From Chryseobacterium camelliae (GTDB lineage: Bacteria > Bacteroidota > Bacteroidia > Flavobacteriales > Weeksellaceae), in assembly GCF_027920545.1 (NCBI RefSeq), contig NZ_CP115859.1, positions 1,426,001 to 1,490,000 of the forward strand: 64,000 nucleotides of DNA, written 5' to 3'. The position numbers and the translations under genes were made by a program. Numbering within the stretch: position 1 is the stretch's first letter; every line of letters starts with the position of its first letter. Shown here one piece after another: positions 27,424 through 36,332 of this stretch. Below the pieces are notes generated by a model, which was given only the letters and a program-made list of their open reading frames with translations, did no database searches and was not told the origin of the DNA.

Positions 27424-29220
27424 TTATTTCTTATTTCTTTGTTGCTCTTGCGCTTTCTGCTGTTCCTGAGCTTTTTCCATCATTTCTCTCATACGTTTCT
27501 GGAACTTCCCTTCAGCTTTTGGTTTTTCTTTATTGGCCTGGATTTGTGCATGAATTTTCTTTTCATCCAGAATCAAATATTTAATCACAAGAATAATCAA
27601 TATGTTGATCGCGTTGGATACGAAATAGTACCAAGAAAGACCAGATGCGGAAGTGTTCAGGAAGAATAGGAATGTAATAGGGAAAATGTACATCAACACT
27701 TTCATGTTTGGCATTCCTTCCTGTTGTGGCTGCTGCATATTTCCTGAAGTCATCACAGTATAAATTAAAATCACAATGGTACATGCTAAGGCAAAAATAC
27801 TTAGGTGATCTCCCAAGAAAGGTATTTTAAATGGTAATTTAATTAAATCATCATAGGCAGTCAGGTCTTTTGCAAACCAGAAACCTTGTCCTCTCAAATC
27901 AATAAAATTCGGGAAGAAACGGAACAATGCATAGAAAATAGGAATCTGAACCAATGCAGGCAAACATCCCGCCATCTGATTTACACCTGCTTTTCTATAA
28001 ACCTCCATAGTAGCCTGTTGCTTTTTCATTGGATCTGCATCCTTGAATTTAGCGTTCACCTCATCAATTTCCGGACGGATTACTCTCATCATTGCACTCA
28101 GCTTATGCTGCTTGTACATAATTGGCGACAAGATTAATTTAACCAAAATTGTTAATAAAAAGATTGCCCAACCTGCAGTTAATCCCCAAGATGCGATGAA
28201 ATTATAAATAGGAATAAAGAATCCTCTGTTCATCCATCCGATGAAAGACCATCCTAACGGAAGAATTTCGTCGAAGTTTTTATCATAAGATTTCAATAAA
28301 GGCAAATCCAACGGCATGAAGTACCAGGTAAAATCCTGGTTCAGTTCACTTCCCGTCATTTGAACAAAACCTTCATAGTTCAGTTTTTTCAGATACTCGC
28401 CTTCTTCAATGGTTTCCTGATTTCCTTTACTTTGTGTAAATCCGTTTTTAGCTTCAATCACAGAAGCGAAGAACTGCTGCTTTACACCGATCCAGTTAAG
28501 CGTTTCCTTGTCTTCAGTCATATCCGTTCTTCCATCATAATCATAATCTTTATAATTATTGAAAGCATAGGAGAATTCCGAGTGTGACTGTTCTTGTGCT
28601 CTACCTTTTTCTAAATTCCTTACACTATAATCCCAGATAAAATCAGCTTTATTATCGGCCGTGATTTTGGCAAGCCCTTGAGTTCTTACTTTGAAGTCTA
28701 AGGTATATTTTGGAAGTAATGTATAAATAAACTGGATAACCGCTCCATTATAATTAGCAGTCATCGTTACAGCATTTCCATTAACAGCCGGAGCAAAAAC
28801 CAGGTCTTTAGTGTTAATCACTTTTCCTGTCTTATCCTTGAACTGGAAACCGTAGTTTGAATTATTTTTTGTGATCAGATAAAGCGGAAGATCTGCATTA
28901 TCTGTTTTATGGTCATATGCTTTGTATTCCGCAAGTTCCACTTTTGAAACCTGTCCTCCCAAACTGTTGAATTCAATATTCAATTCTTTATTGGCAAGAC
29001 GAGCCGTCTGAATCGCATTAGGAGTTACATTTGGATTGATATTACTTGCCTGAGTTTGTTTTACAGCACTTTTTGCCTGTTCGGTCTTTTGTTGCTGAGC
29101 TTTTACTGCTTCCTCTTCCGATTGTTTGTTTTGGAAATAAAACATAAAACCGAAGAGAACCAAACATAAAACCGCAAAACTAATAATCTGACTTTTATCG
29201 AGTCCGTTGTTCTGTTGCAT
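27424..29220 (-). CDS. yidC: Membrane protein insertase YidC
   Basis: A 598-residue inner-membrane insertase that integrates proteins alone or with SecYEG. The N-terminal transmembrane segment (about 11-29) is followed by a periplasmic beta-domain (about 70-330) and the conserved five-helix core: GWAIFLLTILVKLILSPIMYKQHKLSA, AGVNQMAGCLPALVQIPIFYALFRFFPN and SWYYFVSNAINILII. The C-terminus is rich in Lys and Gln, as usual for a ribosome-binding tail. pyrG lies upstream in the same direction, but 178 nt away with its own terminator-like repeat. Confidence 0.97.
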   Translation of the reverse strand: MQQNNGLDKSQIISFAVLCLVLFGFMFYFQNKQSEEEAVKAQQQKTEQAKSAVKQTQASNINPNVTPNAIQTARLANKELNIEFNSLGGQVSKVELAEYKAYDHKTDNADLPLYLITKNNSNYGFQFKDKTGKVINTKDLVFAPAVNGNAVTMTANYNGAVIQFIYTLLPKYTLDFKVRTQGLAKITADNKADFIWDYSVRNLEKGRAQEQSHSEFSYAFNNYKDYDYDGRTDMTEDKETLNWIGVKQQFFASVIEAKNGFTQSKGNQETIEEGEYLKKLNYEGFVQMTGSELNQDFTWYFMPLDLPLLKSYDKNFDEILPLGWSFIGWMNRGFFIPIYNFIASWGLTAGWAIFLLTILVKLILSPIMYKQHKLSAMMRVIRPEIDEVNAKFKDADPMKKQQATMEVYRKAGVNQMAGCLPALVQIPIFYALFRFFPNFIDLRGQGFWFAKDLTAYDDLIKLPFKIPFLGDHLSIFALACTIVILIYTVMTSGNMQQPQQEGMPNMKVLMYIFPITFLFFLNTSASGLSWYYFVSNAINILIILVIKYLILDEKKIHAQIQANKEKPKAEGKFQKRMREMMEKAQEQQKAQEQQRNKK

Positions 29221-29242
29221 TTTATTTTTAATTAAAATTTTT

Positions 29243-29274
29243 CAAATGTAAAAAGTAATCATCTTATTACTTTT
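29243..29274 (-). promoter_or_regulatory. Likely yidC -7 box with an adjoining inverted repeat
   Basis: On the reverse strand TACATTTG (29250-29243) fits the TAnnTTTG box. Immediately upstream of it lies AAAAGTAAT-n6-ATTACTTTT (29274-29251), a perfect 9-bp inverted repeat placed where a repressor would block polymerase. The -33 TTG is not obvious. Confidence 0.5.
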
Positions 29275-29337
29275 CGAGTCGACAAAAATACTGTTTTTTT
29301 ATCAAAACTCTATGCTATAATATATTACTATATAATA

Positions 29338-29368
29338 AACTCAGGCTGAGAAAAATCAGTCTGAGTTT
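29338..29368 (-). terminator. Probable terminator after pyrG
   Basis: AAACTCAGGCTGA / TCAGTCTGAGTTT imperfect inverted repeat, 30 nt past the pyrG stop codon. On the reverse strand the stem is followed by TTATTATA, so the U-tract is weak. Confidence 0.55.
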
Positions 29369-29398
29369 ATGTATGACGTTTGTAATTAAAAAATTACC

Positions 29399-31006
29399 TT
29401 ATTTCGATGTACAAGCTTTAATGAAAGCTCTGAATAGCGGATGCGGTGTTGCAACCGTACTCTTATATTCCGGGTGATACTGTACCCCAACATAGAACGG
29501 GTGATCCGGCATTTCTAATGCTTCTACCAATCCAGTTTCAGGGTTTGTTCCTGTTGCCAGGAAACCGTTTTTCTCGAATTCTCCAATATAATCACTGTTG
29601 AATTCATATCTGTGACGGTGTCTTTCCGTAATATTTTTTGCTCCGTAGATATCATTTAATTTAGAACCGTTTTTCAAAGAACATTTCCAAGCTCCAAGAC
29701 GCATCGTTCCTCCTTTATCCACTACATTTTTCTGTTCTTCCATTAAAGAAATTACAGGATGTTCCGTAGAAGTGTCGAATTCCATCGAGTTGGCTTTGGA
29801 ATATCCTAAAACATTTCTAGCGAATTCAACTGTCATGATCTGCATTCCCAAACAAATTCCCAACATTGGAATTTTATTCTCTCTTGCATATTGAGCCGTA
29901 AGAACTTTTCCTTCAATTCCTCTGTCGCCAAAACCTGGAGCAACAAGAATCCCGTCTACACCTTTTAAAGTATCTTTAATATTTTCAGGAGTAATATCTC
30001 CACTGTATACCCATCTTACTTTCACTTCAGTTTCCAGATCTGCCCCTGCATGTTTGAAGGCTTCCGCAATTGAAATATAAGAATCCTGAAGAGAAACATA
30101 TTTTCCAACCAAAGCGATTTCTACAGATTTTTTAGGATTCTGGAATTTCTTTAAGAAACTCTTCCAGTCTTTAAGGTCTGCTTCTTTATCACTTTTCAGA
30201 TCCAGTTCTTTTAAAACGACATCGTCAAAGTTTTGCTTCTGAAGGTACATTGGAACCTCATAGATTGTTTCCAGATCTTTACATTCGATCACATTATCCA
30301 AAGGAACATTACAGAACTGAGCCAGTTTTGCTCTCTGATCTTTTGGAATTTTATGTTCTGTACGGCAAACCAAAACATCCGCCATAATTCCGCTTTCCAT
30401 TAGCTGACGGACAGAATGCTGAGAAGGTTTTGTTTTTAATTCTCCGCTTGAAGCCAGATATGGCAATAAGGTCAAGTGAATTACCATAGAATTTTTCTCA
30501 CCCAGTTCCCACTTCAACTGACGAACAGTTTCGATGTAAGGTAAAGATTCAATATCACCGACAGTTCCACCGATCTCAGTAATAATGATATCGTAGTTCT
30601 GCTTAGATAAAATTTTAATTCTACGTTTGATTTCGTTCGTAATATGAGGAATTACCTGAACTGTTTTTCCAAGGAAGTCTCCTTTTCTCTCTTTTTCAAT
30701 TACAGTTTGGTAGATTTTCCCTGTCGTAACGTTGTTGTTTTGGGAAGTGGGAGCATCAAGATAACGCTCATAGTGTCCTAAATCCAGATCCGTCTCCGCA
30801 CCATCTTCGGTTACATAGCATTCTCCGTGTTCATAAGGATTCAGTGTTCCTGGGTCGATATTGATATAAGGATCTAGTTTTTGGATCGTTACATTAAAGC
30901 CGCGTGATTTTAGTAGAAGTCCCAGAGAAGCAGAAACGATTCCCTTTCCCAAAGATGAAGTTACACCTCCTGTCACAAAGATGTACTTTGTATTCTTTTT
31001 ACTCAT
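29399..31006 (-). CDS. pyrG: CTP synthase (glutamine hydrolysing)
   Basis: The 535-residue enzyme converts UTP to CTP with ATP and glutamine. The N-terminal synthase domain begins with FVTGGVTSSLGKGI and has EIGGTVGDIESLP. The C-terminal class I glutamine amidotransferase domain has the nucleophile Cys in LGICLGMQIM and the HPE catalytic pair in YHPEYKS. The start at ATG 31006 fits family length; the open frame upstream reads through the promoter. Confidence 0.97.
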   Translation of the reverse strand: MSKKNTKYIFVTGGVTSSLGKGIVSASLGLLLKSRGFNVTIQKLDPYINIDPGTLNPYEHGECYVTEDGAETDLDLGHYERYLDAPTSQNNNVTTGKIYQTVIEKERKGDFLGKTVQVIPHITNEIKRRIKILSKQNYDIIITEIGGTVGDIESLPYIETVRQLKWELGEKNSMVIHLTLLPYLASSGELKTKPSQHSVRQLMESGIMADVLVCRTEHKIPKDQRAKLAQFCNVPLDNVIECKDLETIYEVPMYLQKQNFDDVVLKELDLKSDKEADLKDWKSFLKKFQNPKKSVEIALVGKYVSLQDSYISIAEAFKHAGADLETEVKVRWVYSGDITPENIKDTLKGVDGILVAPGFGDRGIEGKVLTAQYARENKIPMLGICLGMQIMTVEFARNVLGYSKANSMEFDTSTEHPVISLMEEQKNVVDKGGTMRLGAWKCSLKNGSKLNDIYGAKNITERHRHRYEFNSDYIGEFEKNGFLATGTNPETGLVEALEMPDHPFYVGVQYHPEYKSTVATPHPLFRAFIKACTSK

Positions 31007-31021
31007 TAGATTAGGTTTGTG

Positions 31022-31052
31022 CAAAGTTAGGGGAAAAAGAGATACAAAGCAA
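31022..31052 (-). promoter_or_regulatory. Likely pyrG promoter
   Basis: The reverse strand reads TTG, 20 nt, TAACTTTG, which fits the Flavobacteriia consensus TTG-N17-23-TAnnTTTG. The box ends 15 nt before the ATG, so the leader would be about 10 nt, close to leaderless, with no room for a Shine-Dalgarno site. Confidence 0.7.
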
Positions 31053-31096
31053 TTTTGTTTCACTTTTAAATTTCCGATTCATCAAAAGAAGCATAG

Positions 31097-31127
31097 AAAA
31101 AGGCTTTCAACATCTATTGAAAGCCTT
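31097..31127 (-). terminator. Terminator after the YceI-family gene
   Basis: GGCTTTCAA / TTGAAAGCC stem with a 9-nt loop; the reverse strand continues with a T-run. Confidence 0.85.
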
Positions 31128-31151
31128 CATCCAAACCAAATTATATAGTCA

Positions 31152-31721
31152 TTATTGTTTTATCAATTCAAAATATAAAGCCACCTCAACATCTTTAGCC
31201 ACTCCCGCTCCAGTAGGATCGAATTTGATATTATAATCTAAGCGGTTGATGGTAAACTTCGACTGAAGTCCTAATACTTCTTTTCCTTGCTGGTTTTTTG
31301 CAACACCTCCAAAAGTAACCGGTACGCTGATTTCCTTGGTAACATCTTTTATAGTGAGTTTCCCTTTCAAAGTATAAGTATTATCTTTCCCTTTTGTTGC
31401 TGTAAATCCTTCGAATCTCATCTCCGGAAATTTATCAGCGTCAAAAAAGTCGGCACTTGTAAGATGCTTATCTCTTTTCTCTACCCCTGTATTGATAGAT
31501 GCAGGATATACAATAAAACTGAATTCCCCTTTATCCAAATTATTCCCGGCTGTGGCAACTTTCCCGTCAAACTTATCAAATTTACCCTGCACAAAGCTAA
31601 TTCCCATATGTTTAATATTGAAATTAATGGAAGAATGTACAGGATCTACCGTCCACGCAGATTGTGCAAAACTTACAACACTTATTAAAGCAAATACAAA
31701 AGTTAAAAATAGTTTTCTCAT
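31152..31721 (-). CDS. YceI-family secreted protein
   Basis: The 189-residue protein has a signal peptide (1-19, ending SFAQ) and the YceI lipocalin-like beta-barrel: WTVDPVHSSINFNIKHMGISFVQGKF, EKRDKHLTSADFFDADKFPEMRFEG, TIKDVTKEISVPVTFGG and a C-terminal EVALYFELIK. Family members bind isoprenoid or other amphiphilic ligands in a periplasmic barrel. The cellular role here is unknown. The gene is a single transcription unit divergent from radA. Confidence 0.93.
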   Translation of the reverse strand: MRKLFLTFVFALISVVSFAQSAWTVDPVHSSINFNIKHMGISFVQGKFDKFDGKVATAGNNLDKGEFSFIVYPASINTGVEKRDKHLTSADFFDADKFPEMRFEGFTATKGKDNTYTLKGKLTIKDVTKEISVPVTFGGVAKNQQGKEVLGLQSKFTINRLDYNIKFDPTGAGVAKDVEVALYFELIKQ

Positions 31722-31879
31722 TTCTTTATTTATTATACTAACAAAGTTATTCTTTAATTATGAATTTAGCTATTGATCTATGTTAGTTTTTTACAAATTA
31801 ATAATTTTAAAGTCAATCTAAATAAAATTTTATTCATCCCAGATTATAAAAATTCAAAAAAAAAATTGAAATTCGCAGT

Positions 31880-33232
31880 ATGGCAAAACTCAAAACAGCA
31901 TATTTCTGTCAAAACTGCGGTTCACAATACCCTCAATGGACCGGACAGTGTAAAAATTGTGGTGAATGGAATACTTTAGTGGAAGAAGTTGTGGAAAAAA
32001 CAGCTTCCCACAAAACTCCTCCTTTTTCAAAAACCAAACAACATGTCATCAACATTATTGAAGTTGAAGCCATTGAAGAACCGAGGATAAAAACACCGTC
32101 CGATGAGCTCAACAGAGTATTGGGAGGCGGAATTGTGTTAGGATCCGTTACGTTAATAGGCGGAGAACCGGGAATCGGGAAATCTACCCTTCTTCTTCAG
32201 CTTGCCCTGAAAATGAAGAAAAAAATCTTCTATGTTTCCGGTGAAGAGAGTGCTTCTCAGATTAAAATGAGAGCTGACCGTCTAGCAGATGTAAAAAATC
32301 CGAACTGTTTTCTCTACACCGAAACTTCTCTGGAAAAAATACTTCACGAAGCCAAAAAACTAGAACCGGATTTTGTCATCATCGATTCCATCCAGACCTT
32401 ACAATCTCAACTGATTGAAAGCTCACCGGGAACGGTTTCCCAGATCAGGGAATGTTCTAATGAGATCATCAAATATGCAAAAGAAAACAATGTTCCTGTA
32501 TTTTTAGTCGGCCATATCACAAAAGACGGACAAATTGCCGGACCAAAGGTGTTGGAACACATGGTGGATGTTGTTTTAAATTTTGACGGGGACCGAAATC
32601 ACCTTTTCAGGTTGTTGAGAGCCAATAAAAACCGTTTTGGATCGACTGCCGAAATCGGAATTTATGAAATGATCTCTCAAGGGCTGAAAGAAATCAAAAA
32701 TCCTTCGGAAATATTAATTACCAAAAAATCTGAAGAACTTTCCGGAAATTCCGTTGCCGTAACTTTAGAAGGAAACAGGCCGATGTTATTAGAAATTCAG
32801 GCATTGGTAAGCTCCGCAGTCTACGGGACCCCACAAAGAAGCTGTACCGGTTTTGATTCTAAAAGATTAAATATGCTTTTGGCTGTACTGGAAAAAAGAG
32901 CAGGTTTTCAACTCGGAGCAAAAGATGTTTTCCTGAATATTACCGGAGGTATAAAAACCGACGATCCTGCATTAGATTTGGCTGTAGTCGCCTCTATCCT
33001 TTCTTCTAATGAAGATATTCCAATTTCTGAACATTATTGTTTTGCGGGAGAAATAGGATTAAGCGGGGAAATCCGCCCGGTTGCACAGGCAGAACAGCGA
33101 ATTACGGAAGCCGAAAAATTAGGATACGAGAAAATTTTCGTTTCCAATCTCAATAAACTTCCGAAGAAAAAGTTTGGTATCAAGATCGAAGAAGTGAGTA
33201 AAATAGAAGATTTTCATGAAAGATTATTTTAG
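31880..33232 (+). CDS. radA: DNA repair protein RadA
   Basis: The 450-residue protein has an N-terminal zinc finger (C10, C13, C24, C27), a RecA-like ATPase with Walker A GGEPGIGKST (94-103), the RadA signature KNRFG and a C-terminal Lon-protease-like domain (DVFLNITGGIKTDDPALDLAV). RadA is a DnaB-like helicase that promotes branch migration during recombination. The length is normal. No promoter of the TAnnTTTG type is evident just upstream. Confidence 0.96.
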   Translation: MAKLKTAYFCQNCGSQYPQWTGQCKNCGEWNTLVEEVVEKTASHKTPPFSKTKQHVINIIEVEAIEEPRIKTPSDELNRVLGGGIVLGSVTLIGGEPGIGKSTLLLQLALKMKKKIFYVSGEESASQIKMRADRLADVKNPNCFLYTETSLEKILHEAKKLEPDFVIIDSIQTLQSQLIESSPGTVSQIRECSNEIIKYAKENNVPVFLVGHITKDGQIAGPKVLEHMVDVVLNFDGDRNHLFRLLRANKNRFGSTAEIGIYEMISQGLKEIKNPSEILITKKSEELSGNSVAVTLEGNRPMLLEIQALVSSAVYGTPQRSCTGFDSKRLNMLLAVLEKRAGFQLGAKDVFLNITGGIKTDDPALDLAVVASILSSNEDIPISEHYCFAGEIGLSGEIRPVAQAEQRITEAEKLGYEKIFVSNLNKLPKKKFGIKIEEVSKIEDFHERLF

Positions 33233-33237
33233 GCTTT

Positions 33238-33266
33238 TTTGAATAAGAATCTAATCTATATATTTG
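33238..33266 (+). promoter_or_regulatory. Promoter of the metalloprotease gene
   Basis: TTTG (33238-33241), a 17-nt spacer and TATATTTG (33259-33266): a full match to the Bacteroidetes -33/-7 consensus, 30 nt before the ATG. Confidence 0.8.
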
Positions 33267-33296
33267 TAAGTAATAACCTATAAACCAAAGCAAAAT

Positions 33297-34835
33297 ATGA
33301 AAACAAAATTAGCTGCATTTGTAGTTTTTTTCTATTCTTTAGTATTTTCTCAGAATAAAATTTTTCAAAATTCCATTAATGAAAATAACCTTACTGGTGA
33401 GCAGAAAATAAGTAAGGGGCTTGCTTCTACCTATTCTTCAACTTCATATTTTAATCAATCTCCTTTTGATTTAAATTCAGATTTTAAAATCTCTCTTCCC
33501 ACACATAAAGAAATCACGGCTAAATTTTCACGGCTATTTAAATACAGTAATAAAAGCAAATCTTATGTGTACACGGTTGAAAATGATCCCAATGCAGAAC
33601 TTGTTCTCTCAACATTTGACAATATTGTAACAGGAATGTATGTTTCCGGGAATGGAGAAAAAGTTATTTTCCACCAGACAGATACCAATATTTTTGCAGT
33701 TTCTGTAGTGAACGAAGCCGGAATGATCAACCAGGATTCCAAAAATGATTTTATTTCCAATCCGTCATCGAATTTGCTCAAAGTTAATACTAATGTATGT
33801 GTAGATGCGACTGCAGTATGTCCGTCAACGACCATAGATGTTCTTGTAGTCTATACTTCTGATGCTAAAACAAATTGGGGAGGAAACGCACAGAGTATTT
33901 CATTTATCGCAACGGCAATTACAAATTTTAATACCGCTCTGGGGAATTCAGGAGTTTCCAATGTAATGATCAATTTGGTATATAGCGGGGAAATCAGCTA
34001 TACAGAATCCGGAAATATCAGCACAGATTTATCAAGATTCCATACAGCTAATGATGGTTTTCTGGATGATGTTCAAACCTTAAGAACAACATATGGCGCT
34101 GATCTTTGTGGCCTGATAACCTCTACGCCTAACAATACCTGTGGATTAGGATACCTTAATACAAATCCTACCAACTATTCTTCCAATTCAGCATTCACCG
34201 TATCAATATATAGTTGTGTGGTATCCAATTATACTTTATCTCATGAAATGGGGCACAATATGGGTCTCAATCACGATTGGTATGTCTCGCAAAGCACAAC
34301 TCCCTGCAACCATCATCATGGGTACAGCAATCAGGCAGCAGTTACATCAGGAACCGGAAGTATTTCTTCGCAGCGATGGAGAACAATCATGGCCTACAAT
34401 GATGAATGCGCCAACGCAGGAATTAGCTGTACCAGGGTTAACAGATGGGCAAATCCTGGTGTTAACTACAACGGTGCACCTACCGGAATTGCGATCGGAA
34501 ATCCATCTCCATCCAATGAAGCTTATGGTTTTTCCCGTTTTGCCTGTGTTGTTTCTCAGTTTATGCCAACCGCTAACTTAGGAACTTTTGAAGTCCAGAA
34601 TTCTGATGTAAAAGATTTTACCATTTTTCCAAATCCTGCTTATGATGAGCTGAATGTCTGGATCAAGAATGATGAAAAATATATCTTTAAAGTGATTAAT
34701 GTTTTAGGTCAGGTCGTTTTAACAACCGATAAAAAAACTATTCATCTGAAAAAACTAACTCCCGGCGAATATTTCGTAAGCATCTATACCGAGAAGAATA
34801 CTTTGATCGGAAGTAAAAAATTTATCAAAAAATAA
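33297..34835 (+). CDS. Secreted zinc metalloprotease (reprolysin-like) with T9SS sorting domain
   Basis: The 512-residue protein has a signal peptide (1-18), a prodomain of about 130 residues, and a metzincin catalytic domain with HEMGHNMGLNH (316-326), the HExxHxxGxxH zinc motif, followed by a downstream Met-turn-like IMAYNDEC. Cysteine pairs in the catalytic domain suggest disulfides. The last about 75 residues (FTIFPNPAYDELNVWI ... GSKKFIKK) are a type IX secretion type A sorting domain, so the enzyme is exported across the outer membrane and the tail is removed. Host or protein substrate unknown. Confidence 0.92.
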   Translation: MKTKLAAFVVFFYSLVFSQNKIFQNSINENNLTGEQKISKGLASTYSSTSYFNQSPFDLNSDFKISLPTHKEITAKFSRLFKYSNKSKSYVYTVENDPNAELVLSTFDNIVTGMYVSGNGEKVIFHQTDTNIFAVSVVNEAGMINQDSKNDFISNPSSNLLKVNTNVCVDATAVCPSTTIDVLVVYTSDAKTNWGGNAQSISFIATAITNFNTALGNSGVSNVMINLVYSGEISYTESGNISTDLSRFHTANDGFLDDVQTLRTTYGADLCGLITSTPNNTCGLGYLNTNPTNYSSNSAFTVSIYSCVVSNYTLSHEMGHNMGLNHDWYVSQSTTPCNHHHGYSNQAAVTSGTGSISSQRWRTIMAYNDECANAGISCTRVNRWANPGVNYNGAPTGIAIGNPSPSNEAYGFSRFACVVSQFMPTANLGTFEVQNSDVKDFTIFPNPAYDELNVWIKNDEKYIFKVINVLGQVVLTTDKKTIHLKKLTPGEYFVSIYTEKNTLIGSKKFIKK

Positions 34836-34956
34836 TTTCTTAATTCATCCCATATAATCCTCTTCTTATTTTTTTAATATGTAGAGGATTTCTCATTGGT
34901 ATAGCATTAAATTGCAATAAAACACTTACAGTTTTTTTTAACTAATTTTAAAACTG

Positions 34957-35628
34957 ATGATTAAAAACAGCATTCGTAATTACTATGATTCACTTGCTAA
35001 AGATTATGACAAAAATAGGTTTGAAAACTCATATGGTAAGTATATTGACCAACAGGAAAGATTATTTTTAGATTCGTTTATAAAGAATAGAGGATTTTCA
35101 AAAATCTTGGATTTAGGCTGCGGAACGGGAAGATTACTAGATTTCGCAACCCATGGAACAGATTTCAGTCCGGAAATGATAAAAATTGCCCGAACAAAAT
35201 ATCCTGAAAAAACAATAGCGGTAGGCGAAATTTCCGATATTCCGTTTCATGTAGAATTCGACTGCATTTTTTGTTTCCATGTCATTATGCACCAAAACAA
35301 AGAAAAAACACAATCTTTTTTGAATGAATGTTATAAAAAATTACAATCCAACGGAATTCTGATTTTCGACTTTCCAACGAAAACAAGAAGGAAAGTAGTT
35401 TCAGAGCAGGAAGCATGGCATGCTGCCAATACTTTCACGGAAAAAGAAATTGTAGAGGAAACAAAAAAACAATGGAAACTTGTAAAAACAGCAGGAATTT
35501 TATTTTTCCCCATTCACAGATTTCCTAAAAATATCAGACGTTTATTTTTACCTTTAGACAGGGTGATCTGCAATACTTTTTTAAAAAAATGGGCTTCCTA
35601 TAATATTATGGTTTTAGAAAAGATATGA
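34957..35628 (+). CDS. Class I SAM-dependent methyltransferase
   Basis: The 223-residue protein has a Rossmann methyltransferase core: motif I ILDLGCGTGRLLDFA (about residues 46-60), the acidic motif GTDFSPEMIKIA and FDCIFCFHVIMH. The C-terminal basic region (FPIHRFPKNIRRLFLPLDRV) is not typical of a known subfamily. It overlaps the VanW gene by 4 bp, and that gene overlaps the next by 4 bp, so the three are translated from one mRNA. The substrate is unknown. Confidence 0.85.
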   Translation: MIKNSIRNYYDSLAKDYDKNRFENSYGKYIDQQERLFLDSFIKNRGFSKILDLGCGTGRLLDFATHGTDFSPEMIKIARTKYPEKTIAVGEISDIPFHVEFDCIFCFHVIMHQNKEKTQSFLNECYKKLQSNGILIFDFPTKTRRKVVSEQEAWHAANTFTEKEIVEETKKQWKLVKTAGILFFPIHRFPKNIRRLFLPLDRVICNTFLKKWASYNIMVLEKI

Positions 35629-36332
35629 AACAACAATTAAGAAAATGGCTGCCTCATCATTGGAAAATGCAGCTAAAACTGTTGCAGAGGTATTTTGATG
35701 AAAAAAAAACACAATATTCCTACCCGAAAAACTACAGCCCGGAGAAAATTGGAGAACACAAAACCGAGATTCGTCAAATTATTAAAAAAGGAGAATTCCA
35801 TCAGAATAAAGTTCATAATTTAAAGATTGTAGGAAGTAAAATAAATAATCTGGTCATAAAACCCAACGAAGTTTTTTCTTTCTGGAAATTAATCGGAAAA
35901 CCAAACAAGAATAATGGTTTTAGAGAAGGGCGAAATTTAATTAAAAACAATATCTCGAGTGATTTGGGCGGCGGAATTTGCCAGTTTTCATCCATCATCT
36001 ATTTTTTGGCACTGCAATCCGGGTTAAAAATTCTGGAAAGACATCCCCATTCTATCGACATTTACAAAGATCATGAACGTTTTACCCCTTTAGGTTCCGA
36101 CAGTACGGTTGTGTACGGTTATAAAGATTTACAGATTCAAAACACTTTTGAATTTCCGATACAATTTGAGTGTGATGTAAACGAAAGCGAGCTCCGTTTT
36201 TACATTATTTCTCCTCATGAATTGCAATTGAAAACCATTCATTTTGAATATTCTGAAAATAGTAAGGGAGTATGGGTTAAAACTTTTTCTAATGGCAAAA
36301 AATTGCTTGAAAATTTCTATATTCGTTTATGA
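35625..36332 (+). CDS. VanW-family protein
   Basis: The 235-residue protein has the VanW core: a beta-rich region with NLVIKPNEVFSFWKLIGKPN, the hallmark DLGGGICQFSSIIYFLAL (GGGICQ at 115-120) and ERHPHSI, DSTVVYGYKDL. It lacks a signal peptide, the YkuD domain and the G5 domain of Gram-positive VanW-like proteins. The family was first named in vancomycin-resistance clusters of Gram-positive bacteria, where its role is still unclear. No vanHAX genes occur here, so the name does not imply resistance. It overlaps both neighbours by 4 bp. Confidence 0.88.
   Translation: MKQQLRKWLPHHWKMQLKLLQRYFDEKKTQYSYPKNYSPEKIGEHKTEIRQIIKKGEFHQNKVHNLKIVGSKINNLVIKPNEVFSFWKLIGKPNKNNGFREGRNLIKNNISSDLGGGICQFSSIIYFLALQSGLKILERHPHSIDIYKDHERFTPLGSDSTVVYGYKDLQIQNTFEFPIQFECDVNESELRFYIISPHELQLKTIHFEYSENSKGVWVKTFSNGKKLLENFYIRL

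Noticed and set aside
31007-31063. N-terminal extension of pyrG to 31063
   Set aside because: The extension covers the TTG-N20-TAACTTTG promoter, and the family starts at the later methionine.
34216-34581. Alternative-frame protein of 121 codons inside the metalloprotease gene
   Set aside because: It lies entirely in another frame of the HExxH catalytic region and is a shadow of the real gene.
35625-36332. Vancomycin-resistance cluster
   Set aside because: Only a VanW-core protein is present. There are no VanH, VanA or VanX homologues, and the name does not imply resistance.
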